A stretch of DNA of 64,000 nt from Longimicrobium sp. (lineage in GTDB: Bacteria > Gemmatimonadota > Gemmatimonadetes > Longimicrobiales > Longimicrobiaceae), in NCBI RefSeq assembly GCF_035474595.1, contig NZ_DATIND010000127.1, forward strand, positions 1 to 64,000. The letters are read 5' to 3'. Positions 25,442-33,739 of this stretch are shown here, piece after piece. How positions within the stretch are numbered: the first letter of the stretch is position 1; each line of letters starts with the position of its first letter. A program made the position numbers and the translations under genes. The notes under the pieces are model-generated. The model was not told where the DNA came from. It searched no databases and worked only from the letters and a program-made list of their open reading frames with translations.

Positions 25442-25608
25442 CAGCGCAATCAGCCGGTGGATTGGCCGGTGGATCAAAGGAGGCGGGACGATGCGGGTCG
25501 TCTCGCCTCGTTGTCTCCGTGCGTCTGTGTGTGGCGCTGTCGGGGCGATGGGCGGCGGGGTAGATTGGGCGCGATCCCGATCTCCCCATCTTCCGTGAAG
25601 TGACGACG

Positions 25609-26514
25609 ATGGACCTGCGAGGAGTTTTCGCGCCCGCCACCACCCCGTTCGACCCCGTCACCGGCGACGCGGACGTGGTCTCGATGCGCGCCAACCTGCG
25701 CCGCTGGCTGGAGGCGCCGCTGGCCGGCGTGGTGCTGTTCGGCTCCACCGGCGAGGGGCCGCTGCTGGACGAGGACGAGAAGGCGCGCCTGACCGCCGCC
25801 AGCCGCGACGTGATCGACGGCGGGCGCCTGCTGCTGGCCGGCACCGGCGCCGAATCCACCCGCGCCACCATCCGCGTCACGCAGTCCGTGGCCGAGGCGG
25901 GGGCCGACGCGGTGCTGGTGCAGCCGCCCGCGTACTTCCGCCCGGCGATGACGCCCGAGGCGCTGCGCGACCACTACACCGCGGTCGCGGACGCGTCGCC
26001 CATCCCCGTCATCCTGTACCAGGTGCCGCCGCGCTTCAGCACGGTGGAGCTTCCCGCGGGGCTGGTGGGCGAGCTGGCGCGGCATCCCAACATCATGGGC
26101 ATCAAGGACTCGCACGGCGACCTGAAGGCGACGGCGACGCTCGTCGACGCGTGCGGCGCGAACGCGCAGGTGCTGGCGGGGAGCGGCGCGGTGCTGTACG
26201 GCGCGCTGGAGGCGGGCGCCGTCGGCGGCATCCTGGCAATCGCGCTGCTGGCGCCGCACGAGTGCGCCGCGCTCTGCCGCGCCTTCGCCGAGGAGCGCTT
26301 CGCGGAGGCGGGGCGGCTGCAGGAGCGGCTGGCGCCGCTGCACCGCGCGGTCGTGGCCGAGCTGGGGAACGCGGGGATCAAGGCCGCGCTGGACGAGCTG
26401 GGGATGCACGGCGGCGCGCCGCGCTCCCCGGTGAAGCCGCTCCGCGCGAAGGAGCTGCCGAAGGTGCGCGAGGCGCTGGCCGCCGCCGGGCTGGCGGGCG
26501 CCGTGGCCGCGTGA
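25609..26514 (+). CDS. Dihydrodipicolinate synthase-family aldolase
   Basis: About 301 aa (beta/alpha)8-barrel class I aldolase of the DapA/NAL family. Seen are the pyruvate-carboxylate site GSTGEGPLL (residues about 44-52), the tyrosine in PVILYQVPPRF, and the Schiff-base lysine in NIMGIKDSHGDLK. The C-terminus (AALDELGMHGGAPRSPVKPL) fits the family. It condenses or cleaves a 2-keto acid. Whether the substrate is aspartate semialdehyde (lysine synthesis) or another aldehyde such as hydroxy-oxoglutarate is not decided by sequence. ATG 25609 preferred to GTG 25600. Confidence 0.9.
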   Translation: MDLRGVFAPATTPFDPVTGDADVVSMRANLRRWLEAPLAGVVLFGSTGEGPLLDEDEKARLTAASRDVIDGGRLLLAGTGAESTRATIRVTQSVAEAGADAVLVQPPAYFRPAMTPEALRDHYTAVADASPIPVILYQVPPRFSTVELPAGLVGELARHPNIMGIKDSHGDLKATATLVDACGANAQVLAGSGAVLYGALEAGAVGGILAIALLAPHECAALCRAFAEERFAEAGRLQERLAPLHRAVVAELGNAGIKAALDELGMHGGAPRSPVKPLRAKELPKVREALAAAGLAGAVAA

Positions 26515-26557
26515 CGGCGCCGCGGTAAGGGACGAACGGCAGGTTCACGCAGACACG

Positions 26558-26595
26558 CAGAGCCGCGGAGGATGATCATCTCCTCCGCGGCTCTG
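26558..26595. terminator. Palindrome between convergent genes
   Basis: Perfect 15-base arms (cagagccgcggagga / tcctccgcggctctg) with an 8-base loop, between the aldolase (+) and a small gene (-). It resembles the P1 repeats and may terminate transcription from both sides. Confidence 0.6.
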
Positions 26596-26630
26596 CTTGT
26601 TGTGCACGCGAGCTCTCGACTCTCAGCCGA

Positions 26631-26855
26631 TCAGCGGCCGTTCGGATGCATCTCCGACGTCGCTCCCGTCGCCGCGTCGAGCACCTGCCGGAGCGCGGCG
26701 CTGTCCAGCTGCTCGGCGTTCGGCACGTAGATGTCGTTCACCGTGAGCAGCGCCAGCAGCGTCTTCTTGCGCAACGCCTCCGTCTTGACGGGATCGGGGC
26801 GGTACTTCTCGATGATCTCTCGCGCTCGCTCGAAGTGTTCACGACTACTGGGCAT
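26631..26855 (-). CDS. Small hypothetical protein
   Basis: 74 aa from ATG 26855, preceded by a strong GGAGGGGGAGAG ribosome site 1-12 bases upstream. It is helical and charged: an N-terminal amphipathic helix (REHFERAREIIEKYR), then ALRKKTLLALLTVNDIYVPN and AALRQVLDAATGATS. The open frame continues far upstream opposite the enoyl-CoA hydratase, but that part is a shadow. No family is recognised. Confidence 0.6.
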   Translation of the reverse strand: MPSSREHFERAREIIEKYRPDPVKTEALRKKTLLALLTVNDIYVPNAEQLDSAALRQVLDAATGATSEMHPNGR

Positions 26856-27054
26856 CTCTCCCCCTCCATTCTCGGCTTGGCATTGGGATGAGGGAACGTG
26901 CTGGACGCCGCTAATCTGTACGCTTTCGCGGTGACATACAAGGGCCCGAACGTGTCGCGCTTGTATTCCGCCATCGTTGCCCCACCTTTGTGCGGCCGCT
27001 AGGTTGTCGCCGCTCGATTCCCGGGATTCCACCGCTCCGAAGACGCTTACGACC

Positions 27055-27840
27055 ATGCCCGAATACAGCAACCTGACGCTCGAGGTGCAGGACCGGATCG
27101 CCGTGCTGTCGGTGAACCGGCCGGACAAGCTGAACGCGCTGAACGAGCAGACCATCCGCGAGCTGGGCCAGGCGTTCGAGGAGATCGCCGGGCGCGACGA
27201 CGTGGGCGGCGTGATCCTGACCGGCGTGGGCGAGAAGGCGTTCGTGGCCGGCGCCGACATCGCCGAGCTGTCGAAGATGGGCCCGGTGGACGGGATCGAG
27301 GTGAGCCGGCTGGGGCAGCAGGTGTTCCGCCGCATCGAGCTGTCGCGCAAGCCGGTGATCGCCGCGGTGAACGGGTTCGCGCTGGGCGGCGGGTGCGAGC
27401 TGGCGCTGGCCTGCCACCTCCGCATCGCCAGCGAGAACGCGCAGTTCGGCCTCCCCGAAGTGAAGCTCGGCATCATCCCCGGCTACGGTGGCACCCTGCG
27501 CCTGCCGCGCATCGTGGGGAAGGGGCGCGCGCTGGAGCTGATGCTGACCGCGCAGTTCATCAAGGCCGACGAGGCGTACCGCATCGGCCTGGCGAACAGG
27601 GTCGTCCCGCAGGCGGAACTGATGGATACCGCGCGGAAGACGCTCTCCACCATCCTCGCCAACGGCCCCATCGCCGTGGGGCTGGCGATCGAGTGCGCCA
27701 CGCGGGGGATGGAGATGTCGGTGGACGACGGGCTGGCGCTGGAGAGCAACCTCTTCGGCCTGCTGGCGGCGACCAGCGACATGCGCGAGGGGATGCAGGC
27801 GTTCCTGGAGAAGCGGAAGGCGGAGTTCACCGGCCGCTGA
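27055..27840 (+). CDS. Enoyl-CoA hydratase/isomerase family protein
   Basis: 261 aa crotonase. Start ATG 27055 gives the normal family length; the frame runs 78 bases further upstream without support. The oxyanion-hole segments are present (AGADIAELSKM and FALGGGCELALAC), and the catalytic glutamates are in GGGCELA and GLPEVKLGIIPGYGG. This is the usual short-chain enoyl-CoA hydratase (3-hydroxybutyryl-CoA dehydratase) set, acting in fatty-acid or butyrate metabolism. The window also holds a long acyl-CoA dehydrogenase at 59445, though not adjacent. A small octamer array follows the stop. Confidence 0.93.
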   Translation: MPEYSNLTLEVQDRIAVLSVNRPDKLNALNEQTIRELGQAFEEIAGRDDVGGVILTGVGEKAFVAGADIAELSKMGPVDGIEVSRLGQQVFRRIELSRKPVIAAVNGFALGGGCELALACHLRIASENAQFGLPEVKLGIIPGYGGTLRLPRIVGKGRALELMLTAQFIKADEAYRIGLANRVVPQAELMDTARKTLSTILANGPIAVGLAIECATRGMEMSVDDGLALESNLFGLLAATSDMREGMQAFLEKRKAEFTGR

Positions 27841-27851
27841 GGCGCCGACAG

Positions 27852-27886
27852 GTGCGAAAGTGCGAGAGTGCGAAAGTGCGAGAGTG
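27852..27886 (+). repeat. Octamer repeat array
   Basis: Four tandem units alternating gtgcgaaa and gtgcgaga, right after the enoyl-CoA hydratase stop. The open frame through it (RECESARV-type) joins that of ogt but is unlikely to be translated. Confidence 0.8.
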
Positions 27887-27937
27887 GTTGATGCGGGGCT
27901 GCTCTCGTACGTCGTCTTCGACCGTGAGATTCTGCCC

Positions 27938-28540
27938 ATGAAGCCGCGCCTCCAGCCGTCCCGCGCCGTCCATCGCCTTCTCCTGCCGTCGCCCGTGGGG
28001 CCGCTGATGGTGGAGCACGACGGCGCGGCGGTGACGGCGATCCACTACTGGCCGCAAGGCGCGCATCCCCCGGCGGGGACGCGGGTCGAGCCGACGCGCG
28101 ACGACGCGCTGGGGTGGCGCATCGCCGAGCAGCTGCGCGAGTACTTCGCCGGCACGCGGCGCGATTTCGACCTGCCGCTCGCGCCGAAGGGAACCGAGTT
28201 CCGGGAGCGTGTCTGGAGCGCGCTCCGGGCGATTCCCTTCGGTGAGACACGAACCTACCGTGACATCGCCGCCCAGGTCGGCCAGCCGAAGGGGATGCAG
28301 GCCATCGGGCAGGCAAACCGCCACAATCCCATCCCCATCGTCATCCCTTGCCATCGCGTGGTCGCCGTCGACGGCATCGGCGGGTACTCGGGAGCGGACG
28401 GGGAGGGGAAGGAGCTGGATACGAAGCGGTGGCTGCTGCGGCATGAAGGAGTGGAAACCGAAGTCCTGAGTCCTGAGTCCCAGGTCCTAAGTGGAACGGA
28501 TGCGGACGACGTCATCCTGCGTCTTCCACTTGGGACTTAG
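27938..28540 (+). CDS. ogt: Methylated-DNA--protein-cysteine methyltransferase
   Basis: 200 aa suicide DNA-repair protein that moves methyl groups from O6-methylguanine to its own cysteine. The active site is IPIVIPCHRVVAVDGIGGYSG (Cys at about residue 140) and the DNA-binding part includes FRERVWSALRAIPFGETRTY and MQAIGQANRHNPI. Start ATG 27938 is chosen because the upstream frame is repeat sequence. Oddity: the last ~26 residues (EVLSPESQVLSGTDADD...) are encoded by the left arm and loop of an inverted repeat, so the C-terminus has been replaced or extended by repeat sequence. Confidence 0.93.
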   Translation: MKPRLQPSRAVHRLLLPSPVGPLMVEHDGAAVTAIHYWPQGAHPPAGTRVEPTRDDALGWRIAEQLREYFAGTRRDFDLPLAPKGTEFRERVWSALRAIPFGETRTYRDIAAQVGQPKGMQAIGQANRHNPIPIVIPCHRVVAVDGIGGYSGADGEGKELDTKRWLLRHEGVETEVLSPESQVLSGTDADDVILRLPLGT

Positions 28541-28560
28541 GACTTGGCACTCAGGACTTT
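28461..28560. repeat. Inverted repeat at the ogt-recF junction
   Basis: The left arm (28461-28496, starting aagtcctgagtcctgagtcc) and right arm (28524-28560, ending tcaggacttt) are imperfect inverted copies made of tandem agtcctg units. The stop codon of ogt lies in the right arm, and recF starts 24 bases beyond. Confidence 0.8.
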
Positions 28561-28583
28561 CCTTCATCTTCCCGACCTCTCCC

Positions 28584-29714
28584 GTGTATCTCTCCCGCCT
28601 CCACCTCCGGAACTGGCGCAACTTCTCCGAGCAGGTGGTGGAGATCCCGCCCGAGGGCGTGGCCATCATCGGCGACAACGGGCAGGGGAAGACGAACCTG
28701 CTCGAGGCCGTCTACTACCTGGAGATCTTCCGCTCCTTCCGCGGCGCGCCCGACGAGCAGCTGGTGCGCTTCGGCGAGGAGGTGTTCCGCGTGGAGGGCA
28801 CGCTGCGCGACCCCGGCGGCACCGACCGCACCATCGCCGCGGCGTTCGAGCGGCGGCGGCGGAAGAAGAAGGTGACGGTGAACGGCGCCGAGCCCGAGCG
28901 GCTGGGCGACGCGCTGGGCCTGGTCGGCGCGGTCATCTTCTCGCCCTCGGATGTTGAGCTCGTCGCCGGCGGGCCGGGGGAGCGACGGCGCTTCCTGGAC
29001 ATCGTCCTTTCGCTCGCGGAGCCCGGGTATCTCCCGGCGCTGCAGCGCTATCGCCATGCGCTCTTCCAGCGCAACACCCTGCTGCGGCAGAACGCGCAGC
29101 GCGCGCTGGTGCAGGCGTTCGACGACTCGCTCGTCGCCGCCGGGAGCCGCGTGCTGGCGGCGCGGGCGCGGTGGGTGGCGGAGCGCGCGGCCGGCTTCGC
29201 CGAGCACTACGCGCGGGTGGCGGGCGGGCAGCCGGGCTTCGTCTCCTTCGTCCCCTCCGTCGACCTCCCCGAGGCCACCCCGCCGGCCGATGACGTCGCG
29301 CGCGCCTTCCGCGACCAGCTGGAGCGCGTGGCCGACCGCGAGGCGGCGCGGGGGATGACGCTGGCCGGACCGCACCGCGACGACCTGCGCTTCACCACCA
29401 CCGGCGGCGACGGGCAGGCGCTGGACCTGCGCACCTACGGCTCGGGCGGGCAGCAGCGCACGGCCGCCATCGCGCTGCGGATGGTGGAGGCCGAGACGAT
29501 CCGCGCCACCCGCGGCCGCGAAAGCGTGATCCTGCTGGACGACGTGTTCGCGGAGCTGGACCCCGGGCGCTCGCGGCGCATCATCGAGTGGATCGACCAG
29601 TCCGGCTCGGGGCAGGTGATCCTGACCTCGCCCAAGGAGACGGACGTGCAGATCCACGGCGGCGGGCTGCCGCGCTGGACCATCCGCGACGGCGTGGTGA
29701 CGCCGCTCTCTTAA
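28584..29714 (+). CDS. recF: DNA replication and repair protein RecF
   Basis: 376 aa from GTG 28584 (VYLSRLHLRNWRNF, the normal family start); the longer frame upstream is repeat DNA. SMC-like ATPase: Walker A GDNGQGKT at residues 30-37, signature GSGGQQRTAAIALR, Walker B SVILLDDVFAELD, with the coiled/arm part between. RecF loads RecA on gapped DNA through RecOR. It normally sits with dnaA, dnaN and gyrB, but here lies between ogt and an NTF2-like gene, so the origin cluster is not nearby. No clear ribosome site precedes the GTG. Confidence 0.93.
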   Translation: MYLSRLHLRNWRNFSEQVVEIPPEGVAIIGDNGQGKTNLLEAVYYLEIFRSFRGAPDEQLVRFGEEVFRVEGTLRDPGGTDRTIAAAFERRRRKKKVTVNGAEPERLGDALGLVGAVIFSPSDVELVAGGPGERRRFLDIVLSLAEPGYLPALQRYRHALFQRNTLLRQNAQRALVQAFDDSLVAAGSRVLAARARWVAERAAGFAEHYARVAGGQPGFVSFVPSVDLPEATPPADDVARAFRDQLERVADREAARGMTLAGPHRDDLRFTTTGGDGQALDLRTYGSGGQQRTAAIALRMVEAETIRATRGRESVILLDDVFAELDPGRSRRIIEWIDQSGSGQVILTSPKETDVQIHGGGLPRWTIRDGVVTPLS

Positions 29715-29728
29715 CACCACTCAGGGCG

Positions 29729-30127
29729 ATGACGTCTTCAACCGTCGATACGGTGCACGCGTGGATCACCGCCGTGAACGCGGGCGATGCCGACGCCGCG
29801 GTGGTGGTGACCTCTCCCGACGTGGCGATCGTCGGGCCGCGGGGGACGGCGCGGGGGCACGCCGTGCTGCGCGCCTGGCTGGCCCACGCCGGCGCCACCT
29901 TCGCCACCCGCGCGGTGTACGTCCACGGCGACTGCGTCGTCGTCGCGCAGCACGGCGTGTGGCGCGACGCGGAGACGGGCGCGGTGAAGGGCGAGGCGGA
30001 CGTCGCCACCCGCTTCCGCGTCGAAGCGGGCAGGGTGGCGGAGATGGAGCGCTACGGCGATCTTCCGGCGGCGCTCGCGGCGGCCGGATTGTCCGAGGCC
30101 GATGCGGCCGGCGACGGCGGGTCGTGA
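29729..30127 (+). CDS. NTF2-like/SnoaL-type protein
   Basis: 132 aa from ATG 29729, 14 bases after recF stop. Predicted cone-shaped alpha+beta fold: TVDTVHAWITAVNAGDADAA, then VTSPDVAIVGPRGTARGHAVLRAWLAHAGATF and FRVEAGRVAEMERYGDL. This pattern is that of the nuclear transport factor 2/SnoaL superfamily, small ligand-binding or isomerase-like proteins. The exact function is unknown. Possibly co-transcribed with recF. Confidence 0.8.
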   Translation: MTSSTVDTVHAWITAVNAGDADAAVVVTSPDVAIVGPRGTARGHAVLRAWLAHAGATFATRAVYVHGDCVVVAQHGVWRDAETGAVKGEADVATRFRVEAGRVAEMERYGDLPAALAAAGLSEADAAGDGGS

Positions 30128-30179
30128 GAGATGGAAGATGCCGGACGGCGGAGATGAACCTGCGAAGGAGAGCGTGAAG

Positions 30180-30599
30180 ATGATGCGTGGTGTGCGAAGG
30201 ATCTCGATGTTCGTGGCGGCGGCGGTGATCGCGGCGGGCGCCGTGGCGGCGCGTCCGCTGGCGACGCGCGCCGAGGCCGAGGCGGCGTTCCACCTGCGGC
30301 TGGTGCGGTCCACCCCGGCCGAGGACGCGGCGCTGCCCCCCGGGCCGTGCCACATCGAGCTGTGGTTCACCGAGGCGCCGGAGCTGCGCGTCACCTCGCT
30401 GCACCTCACCGGCGCCAACGGCCGGCAGGTACCGCTGACCGCGCTCAGCGCCCACCATCCGCGCGGCGAGAACCCGTCGGTGGCGGCGAACACGCGCGGG
30501 CGCCTGACGCCCGGCCGCTACGCGCTGGCCTGGCGCACCATGGCCCACGACGGCCACGTGATGCGCGGCACGATCAACTTCACCGTCGCGGCGCGGTAG
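30180..30599 (+). CDS. CopC-domain copper-resistance-like protein
   Basis: 139 aa, exported: MRGVRRISMFVAAAVIAAGA is a signal peptide. The mature part begins around FHLRLVRSTPAEDAALPPGP and continues IELWFTEAPELRVTSLHL and LAWRTMAHDGHVMRGTINF, the CopC beta-sandwich pattern with the Asp/His site near the C-terminus. CopC binds Cu2+ in the periplasm. The usual partner copD is not present. Start ATG 30180 has GGAG 10 bases upstream. The neighbouring membrane exchanger (cax) is 400 bases away. Confidence 0.85.
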   Translation: MMRGVRRISMFVAAAVIAAGAVAARPLATRAEAEAAFHLRLVRSTPAEDAALPPGPCHIELWFTEAPELRVTSLHLTGANGRQVPLTALSAHHPRGENPSVAANTRGRLTPGRYALAWRTMAHDGHVMRGTINFTVAAR

Positions 30600-31007
30600 G
30601 AGCCGGAGGCGCGAACGTGACCGGGGCAAGCGCCTGCTGACGGGCGCACCCGGCAGATGGAAAATCGAAGGGGCGCCGGAGGGATCCGGGGCCCCTTCGA
30701 TGCTGTTGGTGCCTCCGCTCACCCCGAATGGAATTCGGGGGCAACAACAGCACCAAGCCCCTTCGGGACTGCTGTCATGCATCCCGGTGGAGCGCTGACA
30801 CCTCGCATCCCGCGACGCAACCGGCTGATGCGGCGGGTAGTGTCGCAAGGCGGGCAGGGTGCGGCCGAAGCGCAAGCCTCGCCCAGCTATCCCGTCTCAC
30901 CCGCGTCGCAGGGATGCGCGACGTTGCGTCGGCCGCCTCCTGCGGGTAATCTGCTCACCTCCCACACGTCCGGGGGCCCACCCCCCTGAACCCAGAGGAA
31001 ACCCAGA
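30600..31007. other. Intergenic with hairpin, no gene
   Basis: An 11-bp perfect inverted repeat (atcgaaggggc at 30664-30674, gccccttcgat at 30691-30701) lies about 65 bases after the CopC gene and may end its transcript. Several smaller palindromic fragments (accccgaatggaattcgggg, 30721-30740) follow. No protein-like frame. Confidence 0.55.
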
Positions 31008-32105
31008 GTGATCAAGCGCCTGTTCGGCGGCAACTGGCTGAACACCCTGCTGGTGTTCGTGCCGGTGGCGTTCGTGGCGGAGTACGCGCTGCACGCGCAC
31101 CCCGTGCTCATCTTCATCCTGTCGTGCCTGGCCGTGATCCCGCTGGCCGGGATGATGGGCCACGCCACCGAGGCGCTGGCGGAGCAGATGGGCGAAGGCG
31201 TGGGCGGCCTGCTGAACGCCACCTTCGGCAACGCGGCCGAGCTCATCATCGCCATCATCGCGCTGCGGGCCGGGTACTTCGACCTGGTGAAGGCGTCGAT
31301 CACCGGCTCCATCATCGGCAACATCCTGCTGGTCTTCGGGCTCAGCACCCTGGCCGGCGGCCTCCGCTTCCAGACGCAGAAGTTCAACGCCACCGCGGCG
31401 GCGGCGGGAACCACGCTCCTCGTCCTCTCCGCGGTCGGCCTGCTCGTTCCCGCCGTGTTCCACGCGATCGTGGGGAACACCGCGATCAAGCAGGAGCACA
31501 ACCTCAGCCTGGAGATCGCGATCGTCCTCATCGTCACCTACGCGCTGTCGCTGGTCTTCACGCTGAAGACGCACCGGCACCTGTACGTGGGCGACATCGG
31601 GAAGGAGGACTTCGAGCCGGAAGACCACCACCCGCCGCCGATGTGGCGCCCCGTGCTGACGCTGCTGCTGGCGACGGTGGGGATCGCGTTCATGGCCGAG
31701 TTCCTGGTGGGCGCCGCGGCGGAGACGGCCGAGTCGCTGGGGTGGAGCGAGGTGTTCGTGGGCGTCATCGTCGTGGCCATCATCGGCAACGCGGCCGAGC
31801 ACTCGACCGCGGTGATCATGGCGCTGAAGAACAAGATGGACATCGCCATCAACATCGCGGTGGGCTCGTCGATCCAGGTGGCGCTCTTCGTGGCCCCCGT
31901 GCTCGTCCTGCTGAGCTACGCGCTGGCCCCGCGCCCGATGGACCTGATCTTCACGCGGCTGGAGGTGATGGCGATCGCCGTCTCGGTGCTGATCATGGGG
32001 TACGTGGCCGCGGACGGCGAAAGCCACTGGATGGAGGGGGTGCAGCTGCTGGCGGTGTACACCATCCTCGGCATCGCCTTCTTCTTCCTCCCCGTCCCGC
32101 ATTGA
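31008..32105 (+). CDS. cax: Calcium/proton exchanger (CAX family)
   Basis: 365 aa, about 11 membrane helices in two halves. Each half holds the alpha-repeat ion-binding motif: [20 protein letters not shown] in the first and [20 protein letters not shown] in the second. This antiporter exports Ca2+ from the cytoplasm in exchange for H+. The GTG start has GAGGAAA in front. The ORF stop overlaps the start of a lipoprotein gene, indicating coupled expression. A terminator at 32443 closes the unit. Confidence 0.94.
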   Translation: MIKRLFGGNWLNTLLVFVPVAFVAEYALHAHPVLIFILSCLAVIPLAGMMGHATEALAEQMGEGVGGLLNATFGNAAELIIAIIALRAGYFDLVKASITGSIIGNILLVFGLSTLAGGLRFQTQKFNATAAAAGTTLLVLSAVGLLVPAVFHAIVGNTAIKQEHNLSLEIAIVLIVTYALSLVFTLKTHRHLYVGDIGKEDFEPEDHHPPPMWRPVLTLLLATVGIAFMAEFLVGAAAETAESLGWSEVFVGVIVVAIIGNAAEHSTAVIMALKNKMDIAINIAVGSSIQVALFVAPVLVLLSYALAPRPMDLIFTRLEVMAIAVSVLIMGYVAADGESHWMEGVQLLAVYTILGIAFFFLPVPH

Positions 32106-32416
32106 CGCCGAGACTCGCCGCCGCCGCGGCGCTGGTGCTGGCGGCGGCGTGCGGCAAGCCGGGGTGCCTGCGCGTCGCCCACCCCGCCGCGCTGCTCGAA
32201 CGGCCGTACCCGGTGGGCTACACCACCACGCGCAAGCTGCCCAACCGGGTGCTCGCGACGCTGCAGCCGGGCCGGTACGAGCTGCGCGGCCGGGAGATGA
32301 AGAAGGACTTCATGGTCTACGAGGTCCGCGCGCCGCAGGGCTACGGCTACGTCATCGCCGAGCCGGGCGTGGAAGAGTGCTCCGGCGACGCCACGGGGGA
32401 TGACGGGACGCGGTAA
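32102..32416 (+). CDS. Small lipoprotein coupled to cax
   Basis: 104 aa. A TTG at 32102 overlaps the cax stop (TTGA) and starts a lipoprotein signal: [20 protein letters not shown], with the lipobox LAAAC and lipidated Cys at residue 17. The mature part ([20 protein letters not shown], then [13 protein letters not shown]) suggests an SH3-like fold. This gene is easy to miss because of its TTG start and a large open frame running through it. It is probably anchored to the periplasmic face of a membrane; role unknown. Confidence 0.72.
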   Translation: MTPRLAAAAALVLAAACGKPGCLRVAHPAALLERPYPVGYTTTRKLPNRVLATLQPGRYELRGREMKKDFMVYEVRAPQGYGYVIAEPGVEECSGDATGDDGTR

Positions 32417-32442
32417 GCACGGCGGCGAAATCGATCGAGAAG

Positions 32443-32480
32443 GCGGGCCGGGGACATCGCTCCCCGGCCCGCTTTCGTGC
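32443..32480 (+). terminator. Intrinsic terminator after cax-lipoprotein
   Basis: Perfect 12-base stem (gcgggccgggga / tccccggcccgc), 6-base loop, then TTT and a T/C-rich tail. It lies 27 bases after the lipoprotein stop. Confidence 0.82.
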
Positions 32481-32512
32481 TCCTCATCTCCCGATCCTGC
32501 GCCCATCCCCCC

Positions 32513-32745
32513 GACGTCATCCTGAGGCCGACCACGCCACAACCTGTTTCGTGCAAGTGGTTGCAGGCCGAAGGATCCATAGCCCGTCCAGCACGTCCGC
32601 CGAGGAAGCACGTCGAGTCTTCCTCCGGCTTCGGGGGATCGATCGTGCAATCCGGCAGCTCACGTGCGACCTCGCCTATGGATCCTTCGGCCTGCAACCA
32701 CTCGTGCTGGGCAGAGACGGTGTGGCCGGCCTCAAGGATGACGTC
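32513..32745. mobile_element. Palindromic MITE-like element (233 bp)
   Basis: The ends are inverted copies: gacgtcatcctgaggccg at 32513 and, reverse complemented, the sequence ending at 32745, with one base of slippage. Nested inside are long inverted arms (aagtggttgcaggccgaagg at 32555, and its complement ending near 32706). About 70 bases of unpaired centre remain. It has no coding capacity. Structure fits a non-autonomous miniature inverted-repeat element or large hairpin repeat. Confidence 0.75.
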
Positions 32746-32921
32746 TCCCGGTGCGTTTGCAATGCAGAGGTGATTGCCAGCGGAGAGAGTCCTCCGCTCC
32801 TCCGCTTCTCTGCGCGAGACATGTCTTTCGTCTTCCGCCGGGAGATCCGGTCCGGCGGTCCGGTGCGTACTCCCCACTCATGCGGTCACGCGGTCCACAG
32901 ACTCAGGAGAACGGAGGACGT

Positions 32922-33710
32922 ATGAGGATCCCACGGTTCCGGCGGGCCCGGCTCGCGGTGCCCGTGCTCGCGGCGGTGTGCGCCGGGGTGCTGGCGGTGC
33001 GCCAGGGGTGGGGCTCGGACCACCAGGACACCCCCGAGGTGGAGCTCAGCCCGCGGCTGGACATCAACGACGTGTACGCCTTCCCCGGCTCGGACGAGAC
33101 CCGGATCGTGCTGGTGATGACCACGCAGTCGCCCATCACCCCGGCGGGGACGGCGGCGGCGCGCTTCGACGCCAACGCGCTGTACCAGATCAAGATCGAC
33201 AACACCGGCGACGCCGTGGAAGACCTGGTGCTGCAGTTCCAGTTCGACGACCTGGGCGGCGGCGCCCAGCGGGTGGCGCTGTTCGGCCCCGTGGCGCCTG
33301 CCACCACCGGCAAGTTCAATCGCGTCGCGAAGGCCACGCCCGACCTGCTGGGGAACATCAACACCGTGCTGACCACCGGCGCGGGGAACACCCTGGTCCA
33401 GCTCTTCGCCGGGCCGCGCGACGACCCGTTCTACATCGACCTCGACCAGTTCTTCCGCATCATCCCCGACCGGCGCCCCTCGCGCGGGCCGCTGTCGCAG
33501 ATCGGGCCCGCGCCCGAGGCCAGCGCCTTCCGCCCGAAGTGCACCGGCGGCGTGCCCAACCCGGGGCAGGCGCAGTTCGACCAGACGCACGGGTGCGCGG
33601 CGGACTTCCTCCGCACCTTCAACGGCATGGCCATCGTGGTGGAGCTGCCGGAGGCGCTGATCAAGGGCGCCGGGAACAACGTGGGAATCTGGGCCACCGT
33701 GAGCCGCTGA
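32922..33710 (+). CDS. DUF4331-family protein, N-terminal type
   Basis: 262 aa from ATG 32922 with a GGAGG ribosome site. After a signal-anchor helix (LAVPVLAAVCAGVLAVRQGW) comes SDHQDTPEVELSPRLDINDV, the DUF4331 signature with its Asp/His-rich start, then NALYQIKIDNTGDAVEDLVL. The C-terminal part carries two Cys (C208 and C225 approx.) and FNGMAIVVELPEALIKGAGN. The usual DUF4331 protein is longer; the missing end appears to be supplied by the next gene. Function unknown; probably exported. Confidence 0.82.
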   Translation: MRIPRFRRARLAVPVLAAVCAGVLAVRQGWGSDHQDTPEVELSPRLDINDVYAFPGSDETRIVLVMTTQSPITPAGTAAARFDANALYQIKIDNTGDAVEDLVLQFQFDDLGGGAQRVALFGPVAPATTGKFNRVAKATPDLLGNINTVLTTGAGNTLVQLFAGPRDDPFYIDLDQFFRIIPDRRPSRGPLSQIGPAPEASAFRPKCTGGVPNPGQAQFDQTHGCAADFLRTFNGMAIVVELPEALIKGAGNNVGIWATVSR

Positions 33711-33739
33711 CCGCGCGCATACCGCAAAGGAGACGAACC

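Larger units (their letters stand above)
32417..32921. other. Intergenic, mostly repeats
   Basis: It contains the terminator at 32443, the palindromic MITE-like element at 32513-32745, and a further repeat arm at about 32776-32820 (cctccgctcctccgcttctc) resembling the right half of the element at 49484. No gene is seen. Confidence 0.6.

Noticed and set aside
26856-27476. Upstream extension of the small minus-strand gene to 281 codons
   Set aside because: It lies opposite the enoyl-CoA hydratase; the ribosome site and protein-like part begin only at 26855.
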